Shown: positions 31,315 to 40,118, counted from the first letter of the stretch. The stretch is DNA of 64,000 nucleotides from BP-133 sp040756995 (GCA_040756995.1 JBFLYK010000035.1:1-64000), one strand, 5' to 3'. The notes: generated by a model from the letters alone, not told the origin. Translations and numbers: made by a program.

Positions 31315-32829
31315 GTGCCACCCTTCTCCGTCACAACTCCCATCTATTACGTCAACGACGTTCCCCATATCGGCCACGCCTACACCACCATCGCAGCCGA
31401 TGCGCTGGCCCGTTGGCGCCGTTTGTGGGGAGATGAGGTCTTTTTCCTCACCGGAACCGACGAGCACGGACTCAAGATGGCACAGGCGGCCGAGGGGCAG
31501 GGGCTCACCCCCAAGGACTGGGCCGACCGCACCAGCGAGCGCTTCCGGGAGGCGTGGAAAGAGCTGCGGATCAGCAACGACGACTTCATCCGCACCACCG
31601 AGCCCCGCCACTACCGGGCCGTCCAGGAGATGCTCCAGAAGGTCTACGACAACGGCGACATCGAGCTCGGGACCTACGAAGGCCTCTACTGCGTGGCCTG
31701 CGAGGCGTACTACGTCGAGGACGAGCTCGTCGACGGGAACTGCCCCATCCACGGCCGGCCCGTCCAGCGGATGCGGGAGGAGAACTACTTCTTCAAGCTG
31801 TCCCGCTACCAGGACCGGCTCCTGGAGCACTACGAGGCCCATCCCGATGCGGTGCAGCCCGAGACCCGGCGCAACGAGGTACTGGGGTTCATCCGCCAGG
31901 GCCTCCAGGACTTCTCGATCTCCCGGACGTCGATCACCTGGGGCGTGCCGATCCCCTGGGATCAGAACCACGTCGCCTACGTGTGGTTCGACGCCCTCAT
32001 CAACTACTGCACCGCCCTGGGCTACGGCACCGACCGGGCGCGCTTCGAGCACTGGTGGCCGGTCGACTACCACCTGGTCGGGAAGGACATCCTCCGCTTC
32101 CACGCCGTCTACTGGCCGGCGATGCTGATGGCCGCCGGGGAGGCGCCGCCGAAGTGTGTCTTCGCCCACGGCTGGCTGCTGGTCGGCGGCGAGAAGATGA
32201 GCAAGACCCGGTTGAACCAGATCGCCCCCGGCGACCTGGTGGCCTCCTTCGGGTCGGACGGGGTGCGCTACCACTTCCTGCGCGACCAGAACTTCGGGCC
32301 GGACGGGGACTTCAGCTACGAGGCCATGGTCGCCCGCTACAACGCCGACCTGGCCAACAACTTCGGCAACCTGGCCAGCCGGGTGCTCAACATGGCCGTC
32401 AACTATCTGGGCGGCACGAGTCCCTCCGCCCGGGAGGAGGGGCCGCTGCGGGAGCAGTCGGCGGCGGCGCTGGACGGGCTGTCGGCGGCCATGACCAGGC
32501 TCGACTTCGCCGGCGGCTTCGGAGCGGTATGGGACCTGATCCGGGCGGCCAACGCCTACATCGAGGACCGGGCGCCGTGGTCGCTGCACAAGGCCGGTGA
32601 TTCGGCCGCCGTGGCCGCGGTGCTGGGCGACTGCCTGGAGGCGCTCCGGGTCGTGGCCCTGCTGGCCTCGCCGATCATCCCCGACGCCGCCGGTGAGCTG
32701 TGGCGGCGGCTGGGTCTGCCCGGCTCGCCGGAGGACGAGCGCCTGCCCGGCGCCGCCGCCTGGGGTTCGATGCCCGCCGGCCTCAGTCTGGAGCGAGGGC
32801 CCGCCCTCTTCCCGCGGCTCGAAGGGTGA
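31315..32829 (+). CDS. metG: Methionyl-tRNA synthetase MetG
   Basis: 504 residues, short form without the C-terminal tRNA-binding appendix. Class I signatures: YVNDVPHIGHAYTTIAAD (HIGH) and GEKMSKTRLNQI (KMSKS). A zinc-type knuckle region (CVACEAYYVEDELVDGNCPI) keeps three Cys. The anticodon-binding helical domain ends the protein. GTG start with GAGGAAG upstream. TatD follows with a 4-nt overlap, as in Bacillus and mycobacteria. Confidence 0.98.
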   Translation: MPPFSVTTPIYYVNDVPHIGHAYTTIAADALARWRRLWGDEVFFLTGTDEHGLKMAQAAEGQGLTPKDWADRTSERFREAWKELRISNDDFIRTTEPRHYRAVQEMLQKVYDNGDIELGTYEGLYCVACEAYYVEDELVDGNCPIHGRPVQRMREENYFFKLSRYQDRLLEHYEAHPDAVQPETRRNEVLGFIRQGLQDFSISRTSITWGVPIPWDQNHVAYVWFDALINYCTALGYGTDRARFEHWWPVDYHLVGKDILRFHAVYWPAMLMAAGEAPPKCVFAHGWLLVGGEKMSKTRLNQIAPGDLVASFGSDGVRYHFLRDQNFGPDGDFSYEAMVARYNADLANNFGNLASRVLNMAVNYLGGTSPSAREEGPLREQSAAALDGLSAAMTRLDFAGGFGAVWDLIRAANAYIEDRAPWSLHKAGDSAAVAAVLGDCLEALRVVALLASPIIPDAAGELWRRLGLPGSPEDERLPGAAAWGSMPAGLSLERGPALFPRLEG

Positions 32830-33653
32830 CCGCCGGAGTCGTCTGGATCGACGCCCACTGCCACCTCCAGTTCGAGGAGCGGGTGGGGCGCGACGACGAC
32901 GCCATCCGGCCTCGCACCGCCGACGAGACGGCGGCCGAGCTCGTGGCCCGGGCGACCGGCGCCGGGGTGGAGCGGATGGTGTGCATCGGTACCGATCTCG
33001 CCACGTCACGGGAGGCCGTCCGCCTGGCGGGCCTCTTTCCCGAGGTGTGGGCCACCGTCGGGCTGCACCCCCACGACGCCTCGAAACTGGCCGACGAGTG
33101 GGACGGGCTCGTCGAGCTGGCCGGCGCCGACCGGGTCGTGGGGATCGGGGAGGCGGGCTTCGATCTCTACTACCGGCACTCCGAGCCCGACGCCCAGGAC
33201 GAGGCGTTCCGGGCTCAGCTCCGCCTTGCCGCCGAGCGGGACCTGCCATTGATCATCCACTCCCGCGACGCCTGGGCGGAGACGTTCCGCGTCCTGGAGT
33301 CGGAGGGCGTCCCGCCCCGGACGGTCTTCCACTGCTTCACCGGCGGACCGGCCGAGGCAGAGCGGGCCCTGGCCCTCGGCTGCTGGCTGTCGTACTCCGG
33401 CATCGTCTCGTTCAAGACCGCCGACGACCTGCGGGCGGCGGCGGCCCTCACGCCCGCCGACCGGCTGCTGGTCGAGACCGACGCGCCGTTCCTGGCCCCC
33501 GTCCCCCACCGGGGCAAGCCCAACGAGCCCGCCCTCCTCCCGGCGGTCGGCGCGGCGCTGGCCGCGGCCCGCACCGAGCCGCTGGAGGCGGTGGCCGAGA
33601 CCACCCGGGCCAACGCACTGGCGTTCTTCTGGCCCTCATCCGGTTGTCAATAG
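32826..33653 (+). CDS. tatD: TatD family metal-dependent hydrolase / deoxyribonuclease
   Basis: 275 residues from a GTG overlapping metG (GTGA). TIM-barrel metal ligands: DAHCHLQF (HxH), GIGEAGFDLYY (Glu), LIIHSRDAW (His), VFHCFTGG (His) and VETDAPFLAP (Asp). TatD proteins are Mg-dependent 3-prime-5-prime exonucleases acting in DNA repair and RNA turnover. An insert of ~15 residues near residue 25 (RVGRDDDAIRPRTADE) is longer than in E. coli TatD. Confidence 0.95.
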   Translation: MTAGVVWIDAHCHLQFEERVGRDDDAIRPRTADETAAELVARATGAGVERMVCIGTDLATSREAVRLAGLFPEVWATVGLHPHDASKLADEWDGLVELAGADRVVGIGEAGFDLYYRHSEPDAQDEAFRAQLRLAAERDLPLIIHSRDAWAETFRVLESEGVPPRTVFHCFTGGPAEAERALALGCWLSYSGIVSFKTADDLRAAAALTPADRLLVETDAPFLAPVPHRGKPNEPALLPAVGAALAAARTEPLEAVAETTRANALAFFWPSSGCQ

Positions 33654-33762
33654 ACACTTCGCTCTGAGGTCGCACCAGCCTCAAAAACAACTGAAATAGA
33701 CGGAAATTTCGAGGGCGCGGCACGGAGCGTGGGTCCGCTGGACCGGCGGCAAAAACGGTCGT

Positions 33763-33768
33763 TAGCGT
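33763..33768 (+). promoter_or_regulatory. Leaderless promoter -10 box of the G5-RlpA gene
   Basis: TAGCGT exactly 7 nt before the ATG at 33776, with no Shine-Dalgarno in the gap. The 122-bp region upstream is comparatively A-rich and holds no other feature seen. Confidence 0.55.
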
Positions 33769-33775
33769 CGGCCTC

Positions 33776-34609
33776 ATGCCTCTCACCAGCACCGATGCTT
33801 CCCGGAGGCTTCGGCGGCACCCGATCTTCCGGTTCGGTCCGCCGCTGCTGACGGCGTTGATGGCCGTGCCGGTGGGCGCCCTGGCCGTCCGGTTGGCCGG
33901 CGGAGAGGAGTCGTCGGGGGAGGGCTCCGCCTCGCTGGCTTCGGCGGTGGAACCGTCCGCGGTGCGCATCGATCCGGAGCGGGCGTCCCGGTCAGGGTTC
34001 CGGGCGGAGGAGCCCCTGGCGCCGGAGACGTCGACGACCACGGCGGTGCGGGTGGAGGTCACCCGGGTGACTGAGGAGCGGGTGACACCGATCCCGAAGG
34101 AACGGCGCGACGACCCGGCGTTGCCGAGGGGGGAGACCCGGGTCGAGGCCGACGGCTCGCCCGGCCGCGAGCGGGTGGTGTTCGAGATCACCCGCCACAA
34201 CGGGCGGATCGTGGCCAAGCGGCGGCTCTCGTCGGAGGTCATCACCCCCGCCAGTCCGCGGGTGGTGTACGTCGGTCGGGGCGGCGGACGGGGCGCCCCG
34301 ACCGACGACGAGGCCGTCCCGCTCAAACTGCGGATCGCCGGCGCCGAGCCGGCCGGGTCGGGTGGCGGGCAGCAGGAGGGCGGCGCCTCCTGGTACCGCT
34401 ACAAGCCCGGCACCTGTGCGCACCGGAGCCTGCCGAAAGGCACCGTGGTCAAGGTGACGAACCTGGGCAACGGCAAGTCGGCCAACTGCACGGTCGCCGA
34501 CCGGGGGCCGTTCATCGCCGGGCGGATCATCGACCTCGACCGGAGCGTGTTCCTGGCCATCGCCGACTCGCCCGGCCAGGGAGTGGTGCGGGTCCGCATC
34601 GAGTGGTGA
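33776..34609 (+). CDS. G5 domain plus RlpA-like double-psi beta-barrel cell-wall protein (YabE/RpfB position)
   Basis: 277 residues. A transmembrane or uncleaved signal segment (~18-41) is followed by a Ser/Ala-rich linker, a G5 domain (~95-167: VTEERVTPIPKERRDDP...RNGRIV-like turn...SPRVVYVGRG) and a C-terminal RlpA/3D-type double-psi barrel (~200-277: GGASWYRYKPGTCAHRSLPKG, VTNLGNG, VADRGPFIAGRIIDLD). The His and Asp that are catalytic in RlpA lytic transglycosylases are present. Its place between tatD and rsmA is that of rpfB in mycobacteria and yabE in Bacillus, so it probably remodels peptidoglycan; no Rpf lysozyme domain or DUF348 repeats remain. Confidence 0.8.
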   Translation: MPLTSTDASRRLRRHPIFRFGPPLLTALMAVPVGALAVRLAGGEESSGEGSASLASAVEPSAVRIDPERASRSGFRAEEPLAPETSTTTAVRVEVTRVTEERVTPIPKERRDDPALPRGETRVEADGSPGRERVVFEITRHNGRIVAKRRLSSEVITPASPRVVYVGRGGGRGAPTDDEAVPLKLRIAGAEPAGSGGGQQEGGASWYRYKPGTCAHRSLPKGTVVKVTNLGNGKSANCTVADRGPFIAGRIIDLDRSVFLAIADSPGQGVVRVRIEW

Positions 34610-34610
34610 T

Positions 34611-34634
34611 CTGAGGCGCCGCGGAGCGCCTCAG
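34611..34634 (+). terminator. Hairpin after the G5-RlpA gene
   Basis: Perfect 9-bp stem CTGAGGCGC / GCGCCTCAG with a 6-nt loop, starting 2 nt after the stop codon. It separates this gene from the rsmA leaderless promoter 17 nt downstream. Confidence 0.7.
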
Positions 34635-34664
34635 TCCGGATCGAGGCGAGTACCGTCCGCAGCG

Positions 34665-35534
34665 GTGCGGTTGTTGTCTCCCACGGACGTGCGCGGCCTG
34701 CTGGCGGCCCATGATCTCCGGCCGAGCCGCGCCCTGGGGCAGAACTTTCTGGCTGATCCGAACACCGCCCGGCGGATCGTCCGGCTGGCCGGCGTCGGTC
34801 CGGGTGACCGGGTGCTGGAGATCGGGCCGGGCATCGGCTCGTTGACCGTCGCCCTGGCCGAAGGGGTGTCGCCCGGCGGCGAGGTCCTGGCTCTGGAGCT
34901 CGACCGCCATCTCCTGCCGGTGCTCGGTGAGGTGGTGGCCGACGTGCCGCAGGTGCGGGTGGTGCAGGGCGACGCCCTGACCGTCGACTACGGCGCGCTG
35001 CTCGGAGAGACCGGGCCGTGGACCATGGTGTCGAACCTGCCCTACAACGTGGCCACCCCGCTGATGGCCCGTCTGCTCGATGAGGTGCCGGCGCTGCGGA
35101 CACTGTCGGTCATGGTGCAGAAGGAAGTCGCCGAGCGCCTGGCGGCGCCGCCCGGCACGCCGGACTGCGGCGCGATCTCGGTCAAGGTCGCCTATCACGC
35201 CACGGCCCGCATCACGGGCATCGTGCCCCCGACGGTCTTCGTGCCCCGCCCGAAGGTCGACTCGGCCATCGTCCGGTTCGAGCGGCGTCCGGCGCCCCCC
35301 GTCGACGTGCCCTCGGCCGACGCCCTGTTCTCCCTGGCCCGGGCCGGTTTCGCCCAGCGCCGCAAGACCCTTCGCCAGGCCCTGCGGCCGGCTCTGGGCG
35401 ACCGGGTCGAGAAGGTGATGGGCGCGGCCGGCATCGCCCCCATGGCCCGAGCCGAGACGCTCAGCCTGGAGGAGTGGGCCGCCCTGGCCCGCGCCGCCGC
35501 ACCGTCCGACCCCGGGGCGGAGAGCGGATGGTGA
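34665..35534 (+). CDS. rsmA: 16S rRNA (adenine(1518)-N6/adenine(1519)-N6)-dimethyltransferase RsmA (KsgA)
   Basis: 289 residues. SAM-binding motif VLEIGPGIGSLTVALAE, the N-terminal SRALGQNFLADPNTARRIV, and the catalytic NLPYNVATPLMARLL are all typical. It dimethylates two adenines in the 3-prime hairpin of 16S rRNA during late 30S assembly. The GTG start has TACCGT 8 nt upstream. It overlaps ispE by 7 nt. Confidence 0.97.
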   Translation: MRLLSPTDVRGLLAAHDLRPSRALGQNFLADPNTARRIVRLAGVGPGDRVLEIGPGIGSLTVALAEGVSPGGEVLALELDRHLLPVLGEVVADVPQVRVVQGDALTVDYGALLGETGPWTMVSNLPYNVATPLMARLLDEVPALRTLSVMVQKEVAERLAAPPGTPDCGAISVKVAYHATARITGIVPPTVFVPRPKVDSAIVRFERRPAPPVDVPSADALFSLARAGFAQRRKTLRQALRPALGDRVEKVMGAAGIAPMARAETLSLEEWAALARAAAPSDPGAESGW

Positions 35535-36664
35535 CCCGGGACGTGCGGGTCATCGCCCGCTCCAAGCTCACGTTGTCGTTGCGGGTGCTCGGCCGGCGGC
35601 CGGACGGTTTCCATGACCTCGAGGGGCTCGTGGTGTCGCTGCGGGATCCGCACGACGTGATCGGACTGCGGATCCAGGCGCCGTTCGGGGTCCGGGTGCG
35701 GCTGTCGGGGCGGGCCGTGGTCGGGGTGCCGGTCGACGAGACGAACCTGGCCGCCCGGGCCGCCCGCCTGCTGCTGGAGGTGGCGGCCGAGGAGGACGAT
35801 CCCGGGCCGTGGGCGGCGTCGGGCCTCGACATCTCCCTCCACAAGACCATCCCGGCGGGCGCCGGCCTCGGCGGAGGATCGGCCGACGCCGCCGGCGCGC
35901 TGGTCGGCGGTGCCCGCCTCCTCGGGCTCAGTCTCGACACCGACCGCCTCGCCGCCCTCGGGGCGTCCCTCGGCTCCGACGTCCCCTTCTGCGTGGCCGG
36001 GGGAGCGGCCTGGATGCGGGGCCGGGGCGAGATCCTCGAGCATCTGTCGCTCCCGGCCTCGGTCGCACCGCCCACCGCACCCGGCCTGTCGCAGCTCAGC
36101 CCGACGGTGGCCGGCCCGGGCCCGCTCGGAACGGTGGCCGTGCCGCCCGGGCCGCCGAACGCCTCGAGGATGCCCCCCGTGCCGGTGCCTCCAGGGGCCA
36201 GCCGGCTGCCGGGAACGGCTCCGCCGCCCGGTTCGTCCGGCTGGCCGTGGCCGACCGCCCGCGAGCCGGCCGGGCTCGCAGTGGTCGTGGCCGTGCCGCC
36301 CTTCCCGCTCAACACGGCGGCCGTCTACCGGGCGTGGGACGAACTCGGTGGCCCGTCCTCCGACCGGGCCGTCCCCCTGCCGGGAAGCCTGGGCGGCCTC
36401 GGCCTTCCCGACCAGCTGATCAACGATCTCGAGCCGGCCGCCGAACACCTCGAGCCACGGCTGCGACCCTTCCGGGAAGCGCTGGAGGGGCTGGCCGGCG
36501 GGCCGGCGCTGCTGGCCGGGAGCGGCTCCGCCTATGTCGTTCCGGTGGCGTCACCGGCGCAGGCCGCGGTGCTGGCCAACCAGGTCAGCGTCGAGTTGCG
36601 GGCCACGGCGTTCGCCACCGGGCTGGCCACCCGCGGCGTGGAGGCCCAGCGGGCCCTCGAATAA
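35528..36664 (+). CDS. ispE: 4-diphosphocytidyl-2-C-methyl-D-erythritol kinase IspE, with Pro-rich insertion
   Basis: 378 residues; the family is normally near 300. IspE phosphorylates CDP-methylerythritol in the MEP isoprenoid pathway. GHMP motifs: ARSKLTLSLRVLGRRPDGFHDLEGL at the start of the domain in pieces, and the ATP loop IPAGAGLGGGSADAAGALVG (~115-134), plus SDVPFCVAGGAAW. Residues ~175-248 are a Pro/Ala/Gly-rich insertion (for example VAVPPGPPNAS, PPVPVPPGAS) between the ATP domain and the C-terminal half, which resumes at LAVVVAVPPFPLNTAAVYRAW. The open frame is intact, so this looks like a tolerated loop. Confidence 0.93.
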   Translation: MVTRDVRVIARSKLTLSLRVLGRRPDGFHDLEGLVVSLRDPHDVIGLRIQAPFGVRVRLSGRAVVGVPVDETNLAARAARLLLEVAAEEDDPGPWAASGLDISLHKTIPAGAGLGGGSADAAGALVGGARLLGLSLDTDRLAALGASLGSDVPFCVAGGAAWMRGRGEILEHLSLPASVAPPTAPGLSQLSPTVAGPGPLGTVAVPPGPPNASRMPPVPVPPGASRLPGTAPPPGSSGWPWPTAREPAGLAVVVAVPPFPLNTAAVYRAWDELGGPSSDRAVPLPGSLGGLGLPDQLINDLEPAAEHLEPRLRPFREALEGLAGGPALLAGSGSAYVVPVASPAQAAVLANQVSVELRATAFATGLATRGVEAQRALE

Positions 36665-36673
36665 GGTGAACGC

Positions 36674-36775
36674 CTACTTACCCGCGGCGCGACGCTGCCA
36701 GCGGGTGCGCTTGAGAAGCTTCTTGTGCTTCTTCTTCCGCATGCGCTTGCGGCGCTTCTTGATCAGAGAGCCCAT
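36674..36775 (-). CDS. Ribosomal protein bS22 (AURKAIP1/COX24 domain)
   Basis: 33 residues: MGSLIKKRRKRMRKKKHKKL then LKRTRWQRRAAGK. More than half the residues are Lys or Arg. It is the actinobacterial small-subunit protein bS22, which is buried in rRNA at the decoding-centre side of the 30S. It lies between ispE and tRNA-Gln on the opposite strand. TAACCT stands 10 nt before the ATG. Confidence 0.9.
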   Translation of the reverse strand: MGSLIKKRRKRMRKKKHKKLLKRTRWQRRAAGK

Positions 36776-36821
36776 GGCGGGAGGCAGGTTAGCGGCTGGG
36801 GATTGGTATGGTCGACTCCGG

Positions 36822-36893
36822 TCGGGGGTGGTGTAACCGGCAGCACAGGGTCCTTTGGAGTCCCTGGACGAGGTTCGAATCCTCGCCCCCGAG
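36822..36893 (+). tRNA. tRNA-Gln (anticodon TTG)
   Basis: 72-nt cloverleaf: acceptor TCGGGGG/CCCCCGA with the U1-A72 pair typical of glutamine, D-stem GTG/CAC, anticodon loop CTTTGGA (TTG), T-arm CGAGG-TTCGAAT-CCTCG, discriminator G. One T-T mismatch occurs in the anticodon stem. CCA is not encoded. TATGGT (36807-36812) is a likely -10 box. Confidence 0.93.
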
Positions 36894-36915
36894 CTGGAGC
36901 ACGGAAAGGGGCCCC

Positions 36916-38325
36916 ATGACCCATTCACGACCGTTGGCCGCCGTGGTTCTCGCCGCCGGTGAGGGCACCCGGATGAAGTCGTCCGTGCCCAAGGTGCTGC
37001 ATCCACTGTGTGGCCGGCCGATGTTGCTGTACGTCGTCGGCGCCCTGGAGCAGCTGGCGCTCGAGCGCATCGTGGTCGTCGTAGGGCACGGGTCGGAACA
37101 GGTCATCAAAACGCTGCAGCGGGAGACCGACGTCCCGCTGGAGTTCGTCGAGCAGCGGGTGCAGCGGGGGACGGGTGACGCCGTCTCCGTCGGCCTCACC
37201 GTCTTCCCCGACGACCTCGACGAGGAGGGCGACATCATCGTCGTCCCCGGCGACACGCCGCTGTTGCGGGCCGAGACCCTGGCCGGGCTGATCCGCCACC
37301 ACGACGAGAGCGGCGTCGCCGCCTCCGTGCTGACCGCCCGCCTGCCCGACCCGACCGGCTACGGCCGCATCGTCCGGGGCAAGGACGGAAGCGTCGAGGC
37401 CGTCGTCGACCACTGGGACGCCACCGAGGAGGAGCGGGCGATCGACGAGGTGAACACGTCGATCTACTGCTTCCGCCGCGGTCTGCTGGCGCCGGCGCTG
37501 CGCCGCCTGTCGCCGGAGAACGCCCAGGGCGAGTACTACCTGACCGACGCCATCGCCGTGCTGCGCCAGGCGGGCCACAAGGTGAGCGCCATGGAGTCCC
37601 CTGAGGTGGCCGAGGCCATGGGGGTCAACGACCAGGTGCAACTGGCCGAGGCGGAGCAGGCGCTGCGAGCCCGGATCAACAGCCACTGGATGCGGGAAGG
37701 CGTGCGGATGGTCGACCCCGCCCGCACGTACATCGACGCCGCCGTGACGCTCGGCGCCGAGGTCGAGCTGCTCCCCGGCGTGGTGCTGGAAGGCTCGACC
37801 ACGGTGGGCGCCGGTTCCGTCATCGGTCCCGACACCCGGCTGGTCGACACCGTGGTCGGGCAGGGCGCCACCGTGAGTTACTCGGTGGCCTGGGAGGCCG
37901 AGATCGGCGATGGGGTGACCGTCGGGCCCTACGCCCATCTGCGGCCCGGCGCCCGGCTGGGGGAGGCCTCGAAGGCCGGCAGCTTCGTCGAGATCAAGTC
38001 GTCGACGATCGCCGCCGGGGCCAAGGTTCCGCATCTGGCCTATGTCGGCGACGCTGAGGTCGGTGAGGGCGCCAACGTCGGCGCCGGCACGATCACCGCC
38101 AACTACGACGGCCGGGAGAAGCACCGCACCCGCATCGGGGCCCGGGCCCACATCGGTTCCAACACGGTGCTGGTGGCCCCGGTCGAGGTCGGCGAGGGTG
38201 CCTACACCGGAGCCGGCGCCGTCGTCACCGGCGACGTCCCGGCCGGGGCGCTGGCCAAGGGCGTGCCGGCCCGCATCGAGGAAGGCTGGGCCAAGGCCCG
38301 GGCGGAGGACGCCGAGAAGGCCTGA
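36916..38325 (+). CDS. glmU: Bifunctional UDP-N-acetylglucosamine pyrophosphorylase / glucosamine-1-phosphate N-acetyltransferase GlmU
   Basis: 469 residues from an ATG with GGAAAGGGG upstream. The N-terminal uridyltransferase has AVVLAAGEGTRMKSSVPKVL and QRGTGDAV. The C-terminal left-handed beta-helix hexapeptide repeats (~260-450) contain RPGARLGEASKAGSFVEIK and GAGTITANYDG, the acetyltransferase active site. It makes UDP-GlcNAc for the cell wall. It starts 22 nt after tRNA-Gln, which may share its transcript. Confidence 0.98.
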   Translation: MTHSRPLAAVVLAAGEGTRMKSSVPKVLHPLCGRPMLLYVVGALEQLALERIVVVVGHGSEQVIKTLQRETDVPLEFVEQRVQRGTGDAVSVGLTVFPDDLDEEGDIIVVPGDTPLLRAETLAGLIRHHDESGVAASVLTARLPDPTGYGRIVRGKDGSVEAVVDHWDATEEERAIDEVNTSIYCFRRGLLAPALRRLSPENAQGEYYLTDAIAVLRQAGHKVSAMESPEVAEAMGVNDQVQLAEAEQALRARINSHWMREGVRMVDPARTYIDAAVTLGAEVELLPGVVLEGSTTVGAGSVIGPDTRLVDTVVGQGATVSYSVAWEAEIGDGVTVGPYAHLRPGARLGEASKAGSFVEIKSSTIAAGAKVPHLAYVGDAEVGEGANVGAGTITANYDGREKHRTRIGARAHIGSNTVLVAPVEVGEGAYTGAGAVVTGDVPAGALAKGVPARIEEGWAKARAEDAEKA

Positions 38326-38332
38326 AACCAGC

Positions 38333-38348
38333 GATGGGCCCGCCCATC
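38333..38348 (+). terminator. Short hairpin between glmU and prs
   Basis: GATGGG-CCCG-CCCATC starting 8 nt after the glmU stop. No T-tract follows, so read-through into prs is possible. Confidence 0.4.
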
Positions 38349-38395
38349 TGCGACACTGGTGTAAGGGGTTGGGCCACGAGGGGACGGGGCGGACG

Positions 38396-39358
38396 TTGGA
38401 ACTGGTAACGAAGAAGAAACTGATGCTCTTCAGCGGGAGGGCGAACATCCCTCTCGCCCGGGAGATCGCCGAGAGCCTCGGCGTGCCGCTGGGAGAGGTC
38501 GAACTGTCGACCTTCGCCAACGGCGAGATCTACTGCCGGTACCTGGAAAGCATCCGGGGCGCCGACGTCTTCATCGTCCAGAGCCACTCGACGCCGATCA
38601 ACGAGCACATCGTCGAGCAGCTGATCATGATCGACGCCGCCAAGCGGGCGTCGGCCAAGCGGATCACCGCCGTGTGCCCGTTCTACGGCTACGCCCGGCA
38701 GGACAAGAAGACCGAGGGCCGGGAGCCGATCACCGCCCGGCTGGTGGCCGACATGCTCACCGCCGCCGGCGCCGACCGGGTCGTGGCCGTCGACCTCCAC
38801 ACCGGCCAGATCCAGGGTTTCTTCAACATGCCGGTCGACCACCTCACGGCCCTGCCGGTGTTGTCGTCGTACCTGCTCGACACCATCGAGGGCGACCCGG
38901 TGGTCGTCTCGCCCGACGCCGGCCGGGTCAAGCTGGCCCAGCGGCTGGCCAACCACCTCAACGCCGACCTGGCCATCATCGACAAGCGGCGTCCCCGCCA
39001 CAACGTGGCCGTCGCCTCGGTGATCGTCGGCGACGTCGTCGGCCGGCCCTGCGTGCTGATCGACGACATGATCGACACGGCCGGCACGATCACCAGCGCC
39101 GCCGAACTGCTGGTCGACAAGGGCGCCGCCGAGGTCTACGTGGCCGCCACCCACGGCGTGCTGTCGGGCCCGGCCATCGATCGGCTGAAGAACGCCCCCA
39201 TCAAAGAGGTCATCCTCACGAACACGCTTCCCATCGAGGACGGGAAGCAGTTCCCCGAGCTCAAGGTGCTGTCGATCGCCCCGATCATCGCCGACGCGCT
39301 CGACGCCGTCTTCGAGGACACCTCGGTCTCCCAGATCTTTGAGGGGGACAACCTGTAG
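38396..39358 (+). CDS. prs: Ribose-phosphate diphosphokinase (PRPP synthetase) Prs
   Basis: 320 residues from a TTG at 38396 (GGGGCGGACG upstream); the family begins at about KKLMLFSGRANIPLA. Class I PRPP synthetase motifs: FANGEIYCRYLESIRG, AVCPFYGYARQDKKTEGREPI, VVAVDLHTGQIQGFF, VVSPDAGRVKLAQ and the PRPP loop VLIDDMIDTAGTITSAAELL. It supplies PRPP for nucleotide, histidine, tryptophan and arabinan-precursor synthesis. A rare start codon makes the exact N-terminus less certain. Confidence 0.97.
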   Translation: MELVTKKKLMLFSGRANIPLAREIAESLGVPLGEVELSTFANGEIYCRYLESIRGADVFIVQSHSTPINEHIVEQLIMIDAAKRASAKRITAVCPFYGYARQDKKTEGREPITARLVADMLTAAGADRVVAVDLHTGQIQGFFNMPVDHLTALPVLSSYLLDTIEGDPVVVSPDAGRVKLAQRLANHLNADLAIIDKRRPRHNVAVASVIVGDVVGRPCVLIDDMIDTAGTITSAAELLVDKGAAEVYVAATHGVLSGPAIDRLKNAPIKEVILTNTLPIEDGKQFPELKVLSIAPIIADALDAVFEDTSVSQIFEGDNL

Positions 39359-39401
39359 GTCCGCTAACCTCTGCGGGTTCGCCTTTTGGAGGTTGGTTGA
39401 G

Positions 39402-40109
39402 ATGGCTGAAGAGGTCACGCTGGTTGCCGACGCCGGACGCCCGACGGGGAAGTCGGCAGCTCGGAAGATCCGGCGCGAGGGCAAGGTCCCGGGCATCGTC
39501 TACGGGCTCGGGACGGACCCGCAGCCGGTGGCCGTGCCGAGCCGCGAGTTCGAGCACATCCTGCACGGCCCCGGGGGCATGAACACGCTGATCAGCCTCG
39601 ACATGGCGGGCGAGAAGGACCTCGTCCTCGCCCGGCAGCTGGTGCGTCACCCGGTGCGGCACACGCTGGTTCACGTCGACTTCATCCGGGTCCGGCGCGA
39701 CCAGGCGGTGACGGCCGAGGTACCGATCCACCTGACGGGTGAGCCGCAGGGCGTGAAGGACGGCGGACTGCTCGAGCAGACCAACTTCACATTGTCGATC
39801 GAAGCCAAGCCGGCCGACCTGCCCACCGGCATCGAGGCCGATGTCTCGCACCTGGCGATCGGCGATCAGCTCACCGTCGGCGACCTCAAGCTGCCGCCGG
39901 GTGTGGTCAGCACGCAGGACCCGGGCGACCTCGTGGCCCACGTGACCCAGCCTCGCGGGCTCGAACTGCCCGAAGAGATCGAGGCGGCCGAGGCCGAGGA
40001 GGAAGAGGCGGCTGCTGCCGCGGCCGAGGCCGAGGGCGAGCCCTCCGAGGTGCCTTCGACTGCTCTTCCTCCGGGCGCGCCTGTGCCCACCGGCGACGAA
40101 GAGAGCTAA
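39402..40109 (+). CDS. rplY: Large ribosomal subunit protein bL25 (Ctc/TL5 form)
   Basis: 235 residues from an ATG with GGAGG upstream. Binds 5S rRNA. The N-terminal domain has KSAARKIRREGKVPGIVYG and LVRHPVRHTLVHVDFIRV; the second beta domain is the Ctc extension (PIHLTGEPQGVKDGGLLEQ). The last 45 residues are acidic and Ala/Glu-rich, then Pro-rich. Position between prs and pth is standard in actinobacteria. Confidence 0.97.
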   Translation: MAEEVTLVADAGRPTGKSAARKIRREGKVPGIVYGLGTDPQPVAVPSREFEHILHGPGGMNTLISLDMAGEKDLVLARQLVRHPVRHTLVHVDFIRVRRDQAVTAEVPIHLTGEPQGVKDGGLLEQTNFTLSIEAKPADLPTGIEADVSHLAIGDQLTVGDLKLPPGVVSTQDPGDLVAHVTQPRGLELPEEIEAAEAEEEEAAAAAAEAEGEPSEVPSTALPPGAPVPTGDEES

Positions 40110-40118
40110 CCGGCTTCC

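Noticed and set aside
31171..33249. 692-codon minus-strand frame over metG and tatD
   Set aside because: Composition-driven shadow of metG and tatD; low-complexity Arg/Gly/Pro translation and no family motif.
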